Positions 9,839-17,929 of a stretch of DNA of 64,000 bases are shown piece after piece; the first letter of the stretch is position 1; each line of letters starts with the position of its first letter. The translations under genes and the position numbers were made by a program. The stretch is from Pseudoalteromonas sp. GCY (lineage in GTDB: Bacteria; Pseudomonadota; Gammaproteobacteria; Enterobacterales; Alteromonadaceae), in assembly GCF_016695175.1 (NCBI RefSeq), contig NZ_CP068023.1:3467501-3531500 (forward strand). The letters run 5' to 3'. Below the pieces are notes generated by a model, which was given only the letters and a program-made list of their open reading frames with translations, did not search any database and was not told the DNA's origin.

Positions 9839-10269
9839 GATTTATCCGTTTTATTACTTAAGTATGACTGTTCTGGATCAACAAGGATGCGGCCTCGCAT
9901 CGCCGTGCGGCCCAGTAACATTCTAAATTTCATGGTTTCTCTATTGCTTAGCGTGATTTCAATTGGCCAAGCCTGATTGCCGATAGTTAAATTTGTTTCT
10001 ATTATATAACGTAGTTCTTTATGACCGCCCGAATCGGTAACAACGCGCTCATCCACTACTTTTGCTTCACTACAGACTTCATAGTCGGTGTTGTCTTGTT
10101 TGGGATGGATCCAAAACCTTACCCAAAGTTCATCTTGTTCTGTTTTGAAAGGCTCAACCTTAAAGGCATGCAGACATGATGTCCTTGCTCCAGTATCTAC
10201 TTTCGCTTTGATTTTTTCGATACCTAAATCGGGTAAGGAAAGCCACTCTCTCCAACCAACTGTGATCAT
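9835..10269 (-). CDS. rimB: RimB-like retropepsin-type protease
   Basis: A 144-residue protein of the family annotated as ATP-dependent zinc protease or RimB. It has the retropepsin-like active-site motif [13 protein letters not shown] (about 24-36) and the late motif [17 protein letters not shown] (about 115-131). In Pseudomonas a RimA/RimB pair works with RimK to control S6 glutamylation; here the link is inferred from fold and the 4-bp ATGA overlap with rimK. The start is ATG at 10269, preceded by a GAG-rich stretch. It is first in the operon. Confidence 0.75.
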   Translation of the reverse strand: MITVGWREWLSLPDLGIEKIKAKVDTGARTSCLHAFKVEPFKTEQDELWVRFWIHPKQDNTDYEVCSEAKVVDERVVTDSGGHKELRYIIETNLTIGNQAWPIEITLSNRETMKFRMLLGRTAMRGRILVDPEQSYLSNKTDKS

Positions 10270-10546
10270 ATTATGCTCTCGTACAAAATGAGTTCGGACT
10301 TATACGCTGATTCAAGTCACTTGAAAAACAAAATAAATTTATCCTAAAGATAAAAACGCTCTGTTAAGCCAAGCACCTTAACTTACAGTAACACCACTTA
10401 CACATTTTTCAAGGTAAAGCCCTATACTGAGCTAAAGTAAAATAGAGTATTCAAACAATTTATTTCATCGCCAAGATTTTTAAATGAATTTGAAAATTAA
10501 ATTATCTATGTCAGTCTTGGGACGAACTTTTTAATAGGAATTAGCT

Positions 10547-11512
10547 ATGACTGGACTACTCCATGCGTTTGTGCTCGACGGTCAAGGTGGCGGTAGGCTA
10601 CTTTGCGATCTGAGTGAAGTAAAATCCGTAATTCACAAGGAGCCACTTTGGCTCCATTTTGACTACAGCTTCGACGAAACGACCGAATGGCTGAAGCAAC
10701 AAACGTTTTTGGATGACTGGGAAAGAGAAGCGCTAACCGCAGATGAAACCCGTCCGAGAACGGCTAATGGCGATGAAGGTTTGCTAGTGTTCTTGCGTGG
10801 CGTGAACCTTAACCCCAAGCAAAGCCCTGAAGACATGGTTTCTATTCGCTGTTTTGCAAACGATAAACTACTTATCACCTGTCGTAAGCGCCATATTATG
10901 TCTGCCCAAGATATGCTGGCATCACTTAAAAAGGGTCAAGGCGCAAAAAGTATCGGTGAGTTACTGTCTACATTGGTGATGCGACTTTCTGTGCGAATGC
11001 AAGACATCATCTGGCAAATAGAAGAACAGCTTGATGAATTTGAAGACGCGATGGAAAGCAGTGAGCAGCTGCCAAACTATCAGCAACTTTCAACATTAAG
11101 AAGGCAAACCATTGGTTTAAAACGCTATCTTAAGCCACAAAAGCTTGCTATTAGCGAACTTATATTGGCAAAGGTTGCTTGGCTCGACGAAGATCATCAA
11201 CACATGATTGAAGAGGCGAGCAATGCCTTAAGTCGATATATCGAAGAATTAGAGGCAGCGATTGAGCGTGCACAAGTGATCCAAAATGCGATCACCAACC
11301 ATCAAAATGAACAATTAAACCAAAGAATGTACGTGATGTCCGTCGTTGCAGCGTTATTCTTACCACTTGGATTTTTAACAGGCTTGTTAGGGGTGAATAT
11401 TGGCGGTATTCCTGGCACTGAATGGGGTGGCGCATTTGCCTTTTTTGTTATTATGTTGGTGGTACTAACTGGTGGTATTGGGGTGTACTTTAAACGCAAA
11501 GGCTGGTTGTAA
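10547..11512 (+). CDS. zntB: Zinc transporter ZntB (CorA family)
   Basis: A 321-residue CorA-superfamily channel/transporter. A large soluble N-terminal funnel domain is followed by two C-terminal transmembrane helices (about 268-287 and 298-316). The pore signature is GVNIGGIPG after the first helix, the ZntB form rather than the GMNFxxMP of CorA. A long helix with acidic clusters (QLDEFEDAMESSEQ) precedes it. ZntB moves Zn2+ coupled to protons. The SD-like GGAA lies about eight bases before the ATG. No metal-regulator box was recognised upstream. Confidence 0.9.
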   Translation: MTGLLHAFVLDGQGGGRLLCDLSEVKSVIHKEPLWLHFDYSFDETTEWLKQQTFLDDWEREALTADETRPRTANGDEGLLVFLRGVNLNPKQSPEDMVSIRCFANDKLLITCRKRHIMSAQDMLASLKKGQGAKSIGELLSTLVMRLSVRMQDIIWQIEEQLDEFEDAMESSEQLPNYQQLSTLRRQTIGLKRYLKPQKLAISELILAKVAWLDEDHQHMIEEASNALSRYIEELEAAIERAQVIQNAITNHQNEQLNQRMYVMSVVAALFLPLGFLTGLLGVNIGGIPGTEWGGAFAFFVIMLVVLTGGIGVYFKRKGWL

Positions 11513-11526
11513 GTAGGAGTAAGCAT

Positions 11527-11601
11527 TGGCGCTCTCGCTAGGGATCGAACCTAGAACTCAGCCTCCGGAGGGCTACGTGATATCCATTTCACCACGAGAG
11601 C
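11527..11601 (-). tRNA. tRNA-Arg, anticodon CCG
   Basis: A 75-nt cloverleaf on the minus strand. Acceptor GCTCTCG pairs with CGAGAGC; the D stem is GTGA/TCAC. The anticodon stem TAGCC/GGCTG has loop CTCCGGA, giving anticodon CCG (codon CGG). The T arm is CTAGG-TTCGATC-CCTAG, the discriminator is G, and CCA is encoded. It lies alone between zntB and a small HTH gene. No integrase or att duplication is seen. Confidence 0.95.
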
Positions 11602-11797
11602 GTCGGCAACATAATAATGCTAAGTGCAGGCAATTGCCAGACAATGTTTGCTATATGACTAATTAGTAACCTATTTTTAAAAAAAGCTGTACTTTGGGCA
11701 AAAAACCAGTTATTCAACTATGCTTTGAAAATAATAAAATAGACTGATATTGCTGCCCGTTCAGAAATATCGCGATACATCATTGAGGATCCCAAAT

Positions 11798-11980
11798 ATG
11801 ACACCGATGACAACAGAGCAAGTTGCAGAGTTTCTTGACGTAAAGGTTGAGCGCGTAAGACGCCTCGCACGAGAAAACTTGCTAGTCGCCAAAGACACTG
11901 ATGCCAATGGCGAACCTATCTTTGACAAAGCCGATGTTGAAAAATACAAAGAACTCGCACAGCGACTGGGTGGGATCTAA
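11798..11980 (+). CDS. Small MerR/excisionase-type helix-turn-helix protein
   Basis: A 60-residue protein that is almost entirely one DNA-binding winged helix of the MerR/excisionase class: TTEQVAEFLDVKVERVRRLA (about 4-23), a wing region with AKDTDANGEPIFDKADVEKY, then a short helix. GAGG lies nine bases before the ATG at 11798, which fixes this start over an in-frame TTG at 11750. It lacks an effector or dimerisation domain. No integrase is adjacent, so it need not be an excisionase. Its role is unknown. Confidence 0.7.
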   Translation: MTPMTTEQVAEFLDVKVERVRRLARENLLVAKDTDANGEPIFDKADVEKYKELAQRLGGI

Positions 11981-12046
11981 CCCTTTCAGTAACGATGGCC
12001 AGTATTGTGTTCAGGGAATGCCACACGTTACTGGCTCAGCTTGTTG

Positions 12047-12859
12047 TTACGATAACCACTGCTTCACTAACTGTCTCAGTTTTTCAGCTTCTGTTATTAC
12101 GCCACGCTGCTCGTACCATTGAATACTAACAATCAAATAAATTTGGCAAAATACCGTCAGTTTAGCTTGAACGTATGAGGGCATTACTTGCTGCTTTAGA
12201 GAAAAGTAAGACTCAACCACCGTAAGTGCTTCTTCAACACCACAGCTAAAACTACACACCAGCGCTGCTAAATCAAAAAATATGTCACTATGACAAGCAT
12301 ACTCAAAGTCGATTAACCGAACCCCCTCTGGACTTTGAATGATATTGCTCATGACTAAGTCATTATGGCAAAACGCCTGATCCACAGGTAGAGAAGCTAA
12401 GCTTTCGATAAGCCATTCGATGTCAACTAAGTGACGCAGTTCCTCATCAATAGCCTGAACATAACCGACTAGGTCCAGCACCTCATATACTTCAAGCTCT
12501 AAGCTATGCACCTGAATAACTTGTGCTAACAACGCAGTATTTAACTTTGGCTCAGCACACACTTCTGGCATAAAGGTGAACAGCGCCATACGAGTGCGTA
12601 GATCGTACTGCAGTACTTTAGAAGTAATGCCTTGCTGTGCTAACTTATTCTGTGCCTTCAAGGCCTCAGTAGGAATACCATGGCTATAGCATTTTACTAG
12701 GTAGCTTTCGCCTTTACTCACCATCAGGTAATTGTTATTACTCACACCTTTAGTCAGCTTTTCTAATCGCTCTACTGAAACCTTGAATACGGTATCCACC
12801 TTTATTTTTAATTTTTCAAGTTCAGAGTGCTGCAAGCGTCTTTCCTTGCTTCGCTTCAT
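12047..12859 (-). CDS. APH/choline-kinase-like small-molecule kinase, possibly thiamine kinase
   Basis: A 270-residue phosphotransferase of the aminoglycoside/choline kinase fold. The N-terminal lobe has a nucleotide loop LTKGVSNNNYLM (about 35-46). The Brenner catalytic motif is CHNDLVMSNII (about 175-185) and the metal-binding Asp is in RLIDFEYACHSD. It overlaps the 3' end of the PnuC-like gene by 38 bp, and a YkoF-like gene lies further upstream. That context suggests thiamine as substrate, as for ThiK, which shares this fold. This is inference; choline and ethanolamine kinases look similar. The start ATG has only a weak ribosome site. Confidence 0.6.
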   Translation of the reverse strand: MKRSKERRLQHSELEKLKIKVDTVFKVSVERLEKLTKGVSNNNYLMVSKGESYLVKCYSHGIPTEALKAQNKLAQQGITSKVLQYDLRTRMALFTFMPEVCAEPKLNTALLAQVIQVHSLELEVYEVLDLVGYVQAIDEELRHLVDIEWLIESLASLPVDQAFCHNDLVMSNIIQSPEGVRLIDFEYACHSDIFFDLAALVCSFSCGVEEALTVVESYFSLKQQVMPSYVQAKLTVFCQIYLIVSIQWYEQRGVITEAEKLRQLVKQWLS

Positions 12860-13442
12860 ATTCTTCGTACCAACGCTTGTAGCCCCAGCACGCCATCAAG
12901 GTGTAGAAAATGAATAATACCAGCGTAGGATAGAAACCTTTAAGGTAATAAAGGTAGATAGAGGCTGCATCAATAACGACCCAATATAGCCAGTTTTCAA
13001 GAATCTTCTTAGCCACTAAATAGGTCGTCACCACCGCGAAGCAAGTGGTAAAGCTATCTAAATAAGCGAGATCTGCTGCCATATAATGCTTGGTGAAATA
13101 ACCCAGCACAACAGAAACCACTGAAGTGATAACAATGATTGAAAGGTGTTTTGATAACGACCAAGAAACAATATCACTGGGCTTATTTTTGTCACCCTGA
13201 CGCCACATCCACCAACCAACGACGGCCATGACCATATAGTAAAAGTGCAGCAGTGATTCCATCACTAGCGCTCCGTTCCAGTACAGAACGGTATAGATAA
13301 AGGTGTTAATAAAGGCCACAGGCCAACACCAAATATTCTCTCGAATTGCCAGTAATAAATAGGCAACTGCCAGCACCACAGCGATGTACTCCCAACTCGA
13401 CATCGCAGTGAACCCTGCAAAGGTTTCAGTAAACCAGTCCAT
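12822..13442 (-). CDS. PnuC-family vitamin transporter (probably thiamine, PnuT-like)
   Basis: A 206-residue inner-membrane protein with about seven hydrophobic helices and the family signature ENIWCWPVAFINTFIYTVLY (about 36-55). The second half has WLYWVVIDAASIYLYYLKG, another PnuC-type motif. PnuC proteins import nicotinamide riboside, and close relatives (PnuT, PnuX) import thiamine and riboflavin by facilitated diffusion with metabolic trapping. The neighbouring YkoF-like protein and kinase favour thiamine. It begins one base into the stop of the YkoF-like gene (position 13442 shared). Confidence 0.75.
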   Translation of the reverse strand: MDWFTETFAGFTAMSSWEYIAVVLAVAYLLLAIRENIWCWPVAFINTFIYTVLYWNGALVMESLLHFYYMVMAVVGWWMWRQGDKNKPSDIVSWSLSKHLSIIVITSVVSVVLGYFTKHYMAADLAYLDSFTTCFAVVTTYLVAKKILENWLYWVVIDAASIYLYYLKGFYPTLVLFIFYTLMACWGYKRWYEEYEAKQGKTLAAL

Positions 13443-13708
13443 TAATCGCAGGCACTATCAGCTGGAGATAAATCGCCTGAGATAAACTTACAAACAAAAA
13501 TACATTTTCCGTAAGCTTCAAATGAGTGTTTCATTTCTTGATTCAATACTGAGGTCACTAAATCAAATTCACCAAAGACCTGAGTTGACATCGTGTTTGT
13601 GATCACCTTGATCCCTTCATGCTCATTCAGCCTATCAATAAAACCTTTAATAAAAGGGATATAGTCTTGGTGCAGTGGGTACTTGCTTATTTCAACAGAA
13701 ACTTGCAT
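13442..13708 (-). CDS. YkoF-like thiamine-binding family protein
   Basis: An 88-residue soluble protein of the YkoF/MTH1187 ferredoxin-like type. Matching features are VEISKYPLHQDYIPFIKGFI near the N-terminus, a central TNTMSTQVFGEFD strand-loop, and the C-terminal CIFVCKFISGD strand. Bacillus YkoF binds thiamine with tandem domains; this protein has one domain and would have to dimerise. It is the first gene of an overlapping set with the PnuC-like transporter and the kinase. No TPP riboswitch is found in the 29 bp upstream or further upstream. Thiamine binding is inferred. Confidence 0.6.
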   Translation of the reverse strand: MQVSVEISKYPLHQDYIPFIKGFIDRLNEHEGIKVITNTMSTQVFGEFDLVTSVLNQEMKHSFEAYGKCIFVCKFISGDLSPADSACD

Positions 13709-13737
13709 GGGCGCTCCTTACAAATGGCAGCCGATTA

Positions 13738-14244
13738 TTAATATTGCTGGTTTAGATTTTCCCCACCGGTAAAATCCGATTTTGGGGTATAGTTAATCCA
13801 ATCTTGCTGATAGATAATTTTACCTTTTTCGTCAAACTTTAGCACTATCAGAAATCGCCAAGGCCCTAACTCGCGTGACGCATAATTAAAGCGATTAAAA
13901 ACGCCTCTAGCAACCACGGTTCGAGTCGTGCTATCGACTATTTTATCCTCAACCACTAAGACGGGTTGTTCATCCAGCACAGCAAAATTCCCAGCAGACC
14001 AATTAAAAAAAGCCGTAATCTGATCTTTACCTCGTGCCTTATGACCAAAAACCATATCTTCCAGCACCGCATCTTCTGCATAGAACTCGATAAACTGGGT
14101 AAAGTTCTGCCGCTGAGCATAGGTATTAAAGTAAGCATCGGTATGGCTGATGAATGTATTTTTCTTACTGATATTAACCGAGTTACTACAACCACTCAGT
14201 ATTAATATAAAGAATAACAAGAACCGATAGCGCATCATAGCCAC
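13738..14244 (-). CDS. NTF2/SnoaL-like lipoprotein
   Basis: A 168-residue protein with a lipoprotein signal: hydrophobic RYRFLLFFILILSGC with lipobox LSGC and Cys at about residue 19. The mature part has the cone-shaped NTF2/SnoaL-like fold pattern: YFNTYAQRQNFTQFIEFYAE, DAVLEDMVFGHKARGKDQIT, and a final strand IIYQQDWINY. Members range from enzymes to binding proteins, so a function cannot be assigned. Only 29 bp separate it from the YkoF-like gene on the same strand, so it may be co-transcribed with the thiamine-like cluster. Confidence 0.7.
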   Translation of the reverse strand: MAMMRYRFLLFFILILSGCSNSVNISKKNTFISHTDAYFNTYAQRQNFTQFIEFYAEDAVLEDMVFGHKARGKDQITAFFNWSAGNFAVLDEQPVLVVEDKIVDSTTRTVVARGVFNRFNYASRELGPWRFLIVLKFDEKGKIIYQQDWINYTPKSDFTGGENLNQQY

Positions 14245-14268
14245 TCCAAAAGCCGTATTAATCGAGTA

Positions 14269-14291
14269 TAAAAAAAGCGCCTGTAGCGCTT
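14269..14291 (-). terminator. Intrinsic terminator after the GH109 gene
   Basis: On the minus strand, AAGCGCTACAGGCGCTT forms a short GC-rich stem followed directly by a T-run. It lies about 28 bp past the stop of the GH109-like gene. Confidence 0.7.
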
Positions 14292-14318
14292 AATTCGACG
14301 ATGATAAAATGTGTATTT

Positions 14319-15695
14319 TTATACTGTCACTATACCCAATGGCTTAGCGGTTTTCCACGCTCCACGGGTAAAGTCTGGAATACTCAGTGATTCACTACGA
14401 TTAGCGACTGACTGAGCCGATAATGGAGAAATTACCGACCAAGCTGCACCATCGTATACGTCTTGATCTAGCGCCTCACCATTACGCAGGCAATAGATCA
14501 TGCGCCAGAACATTAAAAAGTCCATACCACCATGACCGCCATTGCGCTGCGCTTCTTCACCCATTTTAGTCCAAAGCGGATGGTCGTATTGTTCATACCA
14601 AGGATCCATTTCGTAATCCCATTCATGGAAGCTCTTAGTACCACCTTGCTCTAACGCGATACGATTAGGGAAACCAGCAAAGACCCCATTAGTTCCTTGA
14701 ATAAGATTGTGACGAGAATAAGGCCTAGGCGTGGTCGTATCGTGTTGTACCATGATACTGCGTCCTTTGATGGTTTTAATCATCGTGGTATTCATATCAC
14801 CCGCAATATAATGTAGTTGATTGCGCTCATGATCTGCTGGAAATTCGCGTTTTGCATAGGCAGCACGACCAAGGGCGGGAGAACTCATCGAGGTTAAATA
14901 ATCAAAACGGTCACCTCGGTTAATATTCATGTACTGAGATACCGGCCCTAAACCATGAGTTGGATATAGATTACCATCTCGCTTAGTATGCCAGTGTGTA
15001 CGCCATGAGCCGGTCTTGTGCTCAATTTCTTTCATTTGCCAACGCAGCTCATGAATATATGCAGCTTCACCATGCAATAACTCACCGAATACACCTTGGC
15101 GAACCATATTCAGTACCATCAACTCATCGCGACCGTAATTGACATTTTCCATCATCATACAGTTCTTTTGCGTGCGCTCTGCGGTATCGACTATCTGCCA
15201 CATTTCTTCAACGGTCAGCGCTAAAGGCACTTCAACAAACGCGTGCTTACCACTGTTCATGGTATCTATTGCCATCGGCGCGTGCCATTTCCAGGGTGTG
15301 GAAATGATAACGATGTCAATATCGTCCCGATTAAGCATTTCTTGATAAGCTAAATCACCGCCACGATACAACGCAGGTTTCGGCAAACCTCGCTCGCGCA
15401 CAAGATAGTCAGCCGATTTTTCAAGCACTTCATCATGGGTATCACAAATCGCGACAATACGTGCGCCATCGATGTGACTCATGCGCTTTACATGACCATA
15501 GCCACGTTGCCCAACCCCAATAAAACCTACCCGAACCACGTCCATTTTTGGTGCTACGAGTCCAATGACAGAGCGGCCTTGTTGCTTAGGTACAACGCTA
15601 TTCTTTTGATTAGAGTTTGCGCACCCAGCTACTACACTCGCAGCCGCTGCCGCTCCTGCGGCTTTTAAAAAGTCGCGGCGGTTTATATTTTTCAT
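14319..15695 (-). CDS. GH109-type NAD-dependent glycosidase (Gfo/Idh/MocA fold), Tat-exported
   Basis: About 458 residues. The start ATG at 15695 has AGGAG upstream. The N-terminus holds a twin-arginine signal ([20 protein letters not shown]) ending in a possible lipobox (VAGC). The Rossmann NAD site is [14 protein letters not shown]. Later segments such as [34 protein letters not shown] and [15 protein letters not shown] match GH109 alpha-N-acetylgalactosaminidases. These enzymes use NAD+ by an oxidation/elimination mechanism. The upstream NahK-like kinase and nucleotidyltransferase fit a pathway using the released amino sugar. Export fits action on external glycans. Confidence 0.75.
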   Translation of the reverse strand: MKNINRRDFLKAAGAAAAASVVAGCANSNQKNSVVPKQQGRSVIGLVAPKMDVVRVGFIGVGQRGYGHVKRMSHIDGARIVAICDTHDEVLEKSADYLVRERGLPKPALYRGGDLAYQEMLNRDDIDIVIISTPWKWHAPMAIDTMNSGKHAFVEVPLALTVEEMWQIVDTAERTQKNCMMMENVNYGRDELMVLNMVRQGVFGELLHGEAAYIHELRWQMKEIEHKTGSWRTHWHTKRDGNLYPTHGLGPVSQYMNINRGDRFDYLTSMSSPALGRAAYAKREFPADHERNQLHYIAGDMNTTMIKTIKGRSIMVQHDTTTPRPYSRHNLIQGTNGVFAGFPNRIALEQGGTKSFHEWDYEMDPWYEQYDHPLWTKMGEEAQRNGGHGGMDFLMFWRMIYCLRNGEALDQDVYDGAAWSVISPLSAQSVANRSESLSIPDFTRGAWKTAKPLGIVTV

Positions 15696-15792
15696 TCTTA
15701 CTCCTAAACGATACTTCTCAACAGCACTAATACTGCTCGCTATCAAGCTAACCTATCCCAATCTTAGGTTCAAAACATTGCGATAAAGCCGC

Positions 15793-15818
15793 AAAAAAAA
15801 GCGCTTGAAGCGCTTTTT
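15793..15818. terminator. Terminator between NahK-like and GH109 genes
   Basis: AAAGCGCTT and AAGCGCTTT pair almost back to back with A/T runs on both sides. It sits 20 bp past the NahK-like stop on the minus strand, where it ends in a T-run, and would separate that gene from the GH109 gene. Confidence 0.7.
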
Positions 15819-15837
15819 CTTAAAATACATTAAACCG

Positions 15838-16911
15838 TTAAATTGCCCTGATAATGTTATTCAGACAATCCTCTTTTTCTAGCACACTGGAATACAACGC
15901 AAGCTGGTTCTTCGCGCGGTCGAGATTATGATTGGCTCTGTGGGTTGCAAAATAATTATCTCCATCTAAGTGATCTGTTAAAAATCTCAGACCTATCATG
16001 AATGGCATCACTTTGGCGCCAAGAATAAAACTGTCTTTTTCTGCTTCAGTCACACTGTCTTGTAACGGTTCAATATACCCTTGCGCCAGCGCAGCAAAGA
16101 TATTTTCTCTTACCTGCACATTACTCAAGTTCGTAGAGTCTTCGGCTTCTGGTGAACAGAAGGTACGCACCATATCGCCAAAATCAAACAACCAGTTACC
16201 TGGCATACAAGTATCTAAGTCGATAACGGCTCGTGCTGCATCACTCTGTGTTGAAAACAGCATGTTGTTGATTTTGGTATCGTTGTGGCAAGCTCTAAGA
16301 GGTACTTGTTTTTGTACCTGCTGCAATTCTTCTGCAAGTGCAAATTGCTGCTGAAAAGCGGCGATAACATCACTGCACTTTTGCGCGCGACCATGCTCGT
16401 CTTTCGCTAGCACTTGGTTAAATGCATCAATACGCATCGCCAAGTTATGAAAGTTTGGAATTACATGATGTAACTGTGCGGCATCAAAATCATTTAGCGC
16501 ATGTGCAAACTGCCCAAAGGCGTTTGCAGCCGTTAATGCTTGTTGTTCGTTTGCAACTACGTCTTCGCTATAACTGCGGCCAATAAATGCAAGTGCACGC
16601 CAAACTTCGTCATTAATATCGACTAAATATTGGCCTGAACTCGTCGCTAAGTGCTTTATGATAGCGAGACTATATTCTCCATTTAAGGCTTTTGCTGTTA
16701 GGTGCTGTTCAATCGCTCGCGCATTTTCAACAAGCTGCAAAGGGTTTGGAAATACCGTGGTATTTAGCTTTTGTACTACCATGGTTTTGTGGTTGTCCTG
16801 CAACAGCATGGTCGTGTTGATATGGCCACTACCAATCGGCTTCATTTTAGCTTCTTCACTAATGAGACCGTATTCATCAGCAAGTTGTTGCGCAACGGCT
16901 TGATACTCCAT
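15838..16911 (-). CDS. NahK-like N-acetylhexosamine 1-kinase
   Basis: About 357 residues from ATG 16911, with GAGGTGA close upstream. It resembles bifidobacterial N-acetylhexosamine 1-kinase (NahK/LnpB): IGSGHINTTMLL in the ATP lobe, QKLNTTVFPNP, the catalytic RACHNDTKINNMLF, the metal site AVIDLDTCMPGNWLFDFGD, and a C-terminal GLRFLTDHLDGDNYFATH. NahK phosphorylates GlcNAc and GalNAc at C1 using ATP. Products would feed a nucleotidyltransferase, and one is encoded immediately upstream (46 bp). Substrate choice cannot be read from the sequence, but the similarity extends over the full length. Confidence 0.75.
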   Translation of the reverse strand: MEYQAVAQQLADEYGLISEEAKMKPIGSGHINTTMLLQDNHKTMVVQKLNTTVFPNPLQLVENARAIEQHLTAKALNGEYSLAIIKHLATSSGQYLVDINDEVWRALAFIGRSYSEDVVANEQQALTAANAFGQFAHALNDFDAAQLHHVIPNFHNLAMRIDAFNQVLAKDEHGRAQKCSDVIAAFQQQFALAEELQQVQKQVPLRACHNDTKINNMLFSTQSDAARAVIDLDTCMPGNWLFDFGDMVRTFCSPEAEDSTNLSNVQVRENIFAALAQGYIEPLQDSVTEAEKDSFILGAKVMPFMIGLRFLTDHLDGDNYFATHRANHNLDRAKNQLALYSSVLEKEDCLNNIIRAI

Positions 16912-16957
16912 ATTCACCTCAAAAGGAGTTAAGTCGGATGTAATTGTGTGGAGATGA

Positions 16958-17839
16958 TTATCTTCCCTGACGTGCTTCATAAATCTTTCTCGCGACAATG
17001 TCTAGTTCGCTCTTATAAGTTATACCGTACCAATGTGATTTAGCTTGGTAGACCGACACGGTTTGCAGGCCCTTATTGATACTGTGTTGGATACAATCCG
17101 GCAGATAATACTCTTTTTTGACACCGTTGTCATAATTCCTTAAAAACGCATTAAACCCCGCTTCTAATGAATCAAAAAGTGACGGCGTCACACCCCAACA
17201 GGTCATCGAAGCAAGCGTAGAGTTTGCGATCTTACACCGCTTATCTGCAATATCACCGAACAACTCGCCGTTTTCAAAGCGAATATCTAATGCCTCTTCA
17301 ACCGAGTGTAGTTGTTGCGCTTGTACCTGACAAACGCCACGGTTTACTCCACCTTGATCTGATAAGGTATTTATAATTGGGTATGCGACCATCGCCATAT
17401 TGCTATGATGCTGAAAATGCTCAACAAGCTGCTCAAATGCATCAGGCCCGTAATAATCATCCGCCGTAATAACTATCGCTGGCTTATCAATGTAAGGTTT
17501 TGCACACAACAGCGCATGCCCTGTGCCCCATGGTTTTTCTCGCTCTGCCAAACAGTCGATAAATTCACTTGGAATATCGCTAAGCCGCTGTTGCACTAAA
17601 GTGATGTTCAGCGCCTTCGGCAACCGTGGTAATATCACATTTTCGATTAGGCTTCGCACTTTGTCATTAATGATCAAAATAACATCGCGCACACCAGCAT
17701 GATGCGCGTCAATTATACTCAATTCCATAATGCTTTTATCGATACTTGGCAGCTCAGCAACCTGCTTATTACCACCAAAGCGGCTTCCTAATCCACCTGC
17801 CAAAATGATCAGCGTGGGGGGGTGTTCGATTCCTATCAT
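16958..17839 (-). CDS. Sugar-1-phosphate nucleotidyltransferase
   Basis: About 293 residues from ATG 17839. An N-terminal nucleotide-binding motif LIILAGGLGSRFGGNKQV, PWGTGHALLCAKPYI and the metal-binding ITADDYYG identify an NTP-transferase fold. Together with the NahK-like kinase it probably converts N-acetylhexosamine-1-phosphate to UDP-HexNAc; the nucleotide and sugar are inferred from context. A longer reading from TTG 17950 would start inside a MITE terminal repeat, so the internal ATG is preferred although its ribosome site is weak. The gene is first of its operon. Confidence 0.7.
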   Translation of the reverse strand: MIGIEHPPTLIILAGGLGSRFGGNKQVAELPSIDKSIMELSIIDAHHAGVRDVILIINDKVRSLIENVILPRLPKALNITLVQQRLSDIPSEFIDCLAEREKPWGTGHALLCAKPYIDKPAIVITADDYYGPDAFEQLVEHFQHHSNMAMVAYPIINTLSDQGGVNRGVCQVQAQQLHSVEEALDIRFENGELFGDIADKRCKIANSTLASMTCWGVTPSLFDSLEAGFNAFLRNYDNGVKKEYYLPDCIQHSINKGLQTVSVYQAKSHWYGITYKSELDIVARKIYEARQGR

Positions 17840-17903
17840 TGAAAAAATATCAAAACTCAAATAAGCGGATAAGTGTACTGAGCTTTTGCGCAGAATAAAA
17901 GCA

Positions 17904-17929
17904 ATTGCGAGCAAAGGCGTCCTCGCAAT
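17904..17929. promoter_or_regulatory. Candidate operator palindrome upstream of the HexNAc genes
   Basis: Perfect 8-bp arms ATTGCGAG and CTCGCAAT are separated by 10 bases, 65-90 bp upstream of the nucleotidyltransferase start. The size and symmetry suit a dimeric repressor site. No T-run follows, so it is unlikely to be a terminator. The regulator is unknown. Confidence 0.4.

Noticed and set aside
10484..10534. A 16-codon open frame (MNLKIKLSMSVLGRTF) just before zntB
   Set aside because: No ribosome site, no attenuator structure after it, and AT-rich chance frames of this size are common.
11527..11980. tRNA-Arg next to a small excisionase-like gene, suggesting an integrated island
   Set aside because: No integrase, no duplicated tRNA 3' end and no foreign genes nearby; the flanking genes look like core genome.
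13709..13737. TPP riboswitch before the thiamine-like operon
   Set aside because: The gap is only 29 bp, and the next upstream gap (about 74 bp) is taken up by a terminator; no THI-box pattern is seen.
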